Assembly (NCBI GenBank): GCA_026400425.1
Contig: JAPLPC010000021.1
Span: 1 to 6,953, forward strand
DNA length: 6,953 nt
Origin: Hyphomicrobiales bacterium
Lineage (GTDB): Bacteria > Pseudomonadota > Alphaproteobacteria > Rhizobiales > Xanthobacteraceae
Direction of reading: 5' to 3'
Part shown: one piece after another, positions 5,252-6,953 of the stretch
Layout of the letters: the number at the start of each line of letters is the position of its first letter
Numbering within the stretch: the stretch's first letter is position 1
Notes under the pieces: model-generated
Databases searched by the model: none
Told to the model about the DNA's origin: nothing
What the model saw: only the letters and a program-made list of their open reading frames with translations
Translations under genes and position numbers: made by a program

Positions 5252-6953
5252 ATGCATTCCGTTTCCATGCGGCTGCGCAGCGCTTTGCTGGCATCCGCAA
5301 CCATGCTCGCGCCGAGCGTGGCGTCGGCCCAATCGGCCCCCTTCACGTCGCTGCCCGCGGTCACCGTCGATGCCCCCGCACAGCAACGCGCGACCACGTC
5401 GCGCAAGCCACGACAGACCGCGTCCAGTGCCCGAGCCGGGCGCAACGCCGCGGCGCCGATCGCTGCGCCCGCAGCCGCTGCGGCAACGGCGCCGGGCGTG
5501 CCTGGTTCACTCACCGTGCTGACCGCGCAGCAGGCGCTGCGCGAGATCCAGCAGACGCCCGGCGGCGTCGCGCTGGTGACGGCGGATGCGTGGCGGAATT
5601 CCACGCCCTCCAGCACCATCAAGGACATTCTCGATTACGTGCCCGGCGTGTTCGCCCAGCCGAAATGGGGCGACGACACACGGCTGTCGATCCGCGGCTC
5701 CAGCCTGTCGCGCAATTTCCATCTGCGCGGCGTGCAGCTCTATATGGATGGCATCCCGATCAATACCGCGGATGGCTACGGCGATTTCCAGGAGATCGAT
5801 CCGACCGCCTATAAATATGTCGAGGTGTACAAGGGCGGCAACGCGCTGCGCTTCGGCGCCAATTCGCTCGGCGGCGCCATTAACTTCGTGACGCCGACCG
5901 GGCGCGATCCGTTCATCAACGGCGTCTCGCTCGACATGGGCGCATTCGGGTTCAGGAGGCTGCAGGCCTCGACCGGCGGCGCCAATGGTCCATGGGACGG
6001 CTTCATCACCGCCTCCACGCAGTCAGCGGACGGCTATCGCGACCATAGCTATGGCGATGCGACGCGCGTCAGCGGCAATGTCGGCTATCAGTTCTCACCG
6101 GATTTCGAGACCCGTTTCTATCTCAATGCCAACAGCGTGCGGCAGCGCATTCCCGGCTCGGTGACCAGGAGCGCCGCGCTGAATACGCCGACCATGGCGG
6201 CAGCGAACAACGTCGCACTGGATCAGCAGCGCAACATCGATACGGTCAGGCTCGCCAACAAGACGACGATCCGGCTCGACGACACCACCATCGATTTCGG
6301 GGTGTTCGGCGTCGATCGCCACCTGATGCATCCGATCTTCCAGGTTCTTGATTATCGCTATCAGGACTATGGCGGCTTCGCGAAGGTGACCGACGATCGC
6401 ATCATCGGCGGCTATCGCAACGTGCTGGTCGCCGGCGTCAACCTCGTCAACGGCCGCATCGACAACACCCAATACGTCAATGTCGCCGGGCAGAAGGGCG
6501 CGCTGGCGTCGTCGTCGCTCGACCGTTCGAAGAACACGTCGGTCTATGTGGAGAATTCGCTCTATGTGTTGCCGAGCGTAGCGCTGATCGGCGGCACGCA
6601 GTTTCTCTATGCGACACGCAACCGGCAGGACCGTTTCCTCAACGACGGCGATCAGTCCGGCGCCACGGAGTTCAATCTGTGGAGTCCGAAAGGCGGCGTG
6701 TTGTGGAACATCGATCCGACCTGGCAGGCCTATGCGAATGTCTCGCGCAGCGCGGAGGTACCGAGCTTCGGCGAGAGCTCGTCGGGCCCGGGTATTCCGA
6801 CCATCCCTTTCACCAGCATCCGCCCACAGCGCGCCACCACCTATGAAATCGGCACACGCGGACGGCGACCGGACCTGACCTGGGAGCTCACCGGCTACCG
6901 CGCCAATATCACCGACGAATTGCAGTGCCTCTACAGCGCGTTCGGCAATTGCA
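5252..6953 (+). CDS. TonB-dependent outer-membrane receptor, FecA-like (3' end outside window)
   Basis: The frame is open from the ATG at 5252 to the window edge, giving 567 residues without a stop. Residues 1-26 form a signal peptide ending ASVASA-like (cleavage after ASA, before Gln27). A TonB-box-like LPAVTVDA follows at 34-41, then an unusually Ala/Pro/Arg-rich linker (about 42-84). The plug domain (about 98-218) has LRLSIRG-type segments: DTRLSIRGS, FHLRGVQLYMDGIPIN and GANSLGGAINFVTPTG. A beta-barrel rich in alternating aromatic strands follows. No N-terminal signalling (STN) domain is present, so no FecR-type sigma-factor signalling is expected. Such receptors import siderophores, metal chelates or cofactors using TonB energy. 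The plug resembles the FecA-like group, but the ligand cannot be deduced. Receptors run to about 700-800 residues, so part of the barrel is missing. The last visible residues contain two Cys (DELQCLYSAFGNC) that could form a disulfide loop. Confidence 0.9.
   Translation, partial: MHSVSMRLRSALLASATMLAPSVASAQSAPFTSLPAVTVDAPAQQRATTSRKPRQTASSARAGRNAAAPIAAPAAAAATAPGVPGSLTVLTAQQALREIQQTPGGVALVTADAWRNSTPSSTIKDILDYVPGVFAQPKWGDDTRLSIRGSSLSRNFHLRGVQLYMDGIPINTADGYGDFQEIDPTAYKYVEVYKGGNALRFGANSLGGAINFVTPTGRDPFINGVSLDMGAFGFRRLQASTGGANGPWDGFITASTQSADGYRDHSYGDATRVSGNVGYQFSPDFETRFYLNANSVRQRIPGSVTRSAALNTPTMAAANNVALDQQRNIDTVRLANKTTIRLDDTTIDFGVFGVDRHLMHPIFQVLDYRYQDYGGFAKVTDDRIIGGYRNVLVAGVNLVNGRIDNTQYVNVAGQKGALASSSLDRSKNTSVYVENSLYVLPSVALIGGTQFLYATRNRQDRFLNDGDQSGATEFNLWSPKGGVLWNIDPTWQAYANVSRSAEVPSFGESSSGPGIPTIPFTSIRPQRATTYEIGTRGRRPDLTWELTGYRANITDELQCLYSAFGNC

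Overview
The window looks like chromosomal DNA of a GC-rich alphaproteobacterium, most likely Hyphomicrobiales of the Bradyrhizobium/Rhodopseudomonas/Afipia type. This is an inference from codon use and from the style of the proteins (a soluble hybrid kinase with a basic tail, a GluQ without zinc-site cysteines, a small alphaproteobacterial YkuD lipoprotein). No rRNA, tRNA, CRISPR array, insertion sequence or phage gene is visible.

Left part (1-3338): the 3' end of a YihY/BrkB-family membrane protein gene reads rightward. It meets a block of three leftward genes: a lipoprotein L,D-transpeptidase (2664-3338), gluQ, encoding glutamyl-Q tRNA(Asp) synthetase (1648-2532), and a membrane-free hybrid histidine kinase (262-1551). 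A 14-position hairpin (2587-2618) separates the transpeptidase gene from gluQ and probably ends the transpeptidase transcript. gluQ and the kinase gene are 96 nt apart and may share a transcript. The kinase and yihY genes overlap tail to tail by 77 nt, and the overlap includes the conserved Lys-Pro of the kinase receiver domain.

Middle (3339-3836): a divergent intergenic region of about 500 bp without a convincing gene. It holds a long hairpin (3546-3600) whose wobble pairs are all U-G when read on the + strand, and a cluster of shorter dyads (3670-3773) directly in front of the transporter gene.

Right part (3837-6953): three rightward genes that look like one metal-handling unit. They are a CDF-family cation transporter with an unusual Glu-x3-Asn in membrane helix 2, a small DUF2946-like exported or membrane-anchored protein with a His-Cys-Pro-Leu-Cys motif, and a FecA-like TonB-dependent outer-membrane receptor cut off by the window edge after 567 residues. 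Gaps are 77 and 69 nt, and the last two genes have good ribosome binding sites. My working model is an outer-membrane metal or metal-chelate receptor, a small periplasmic or membrane metal-binding partner and an inner-membrane cation transporter; the metal cannot be read from the sequence. I do not see a clearly new biological system. The best candidates for something undescribed are the structured region upstream of the CDF gene and the metal unit it may control.
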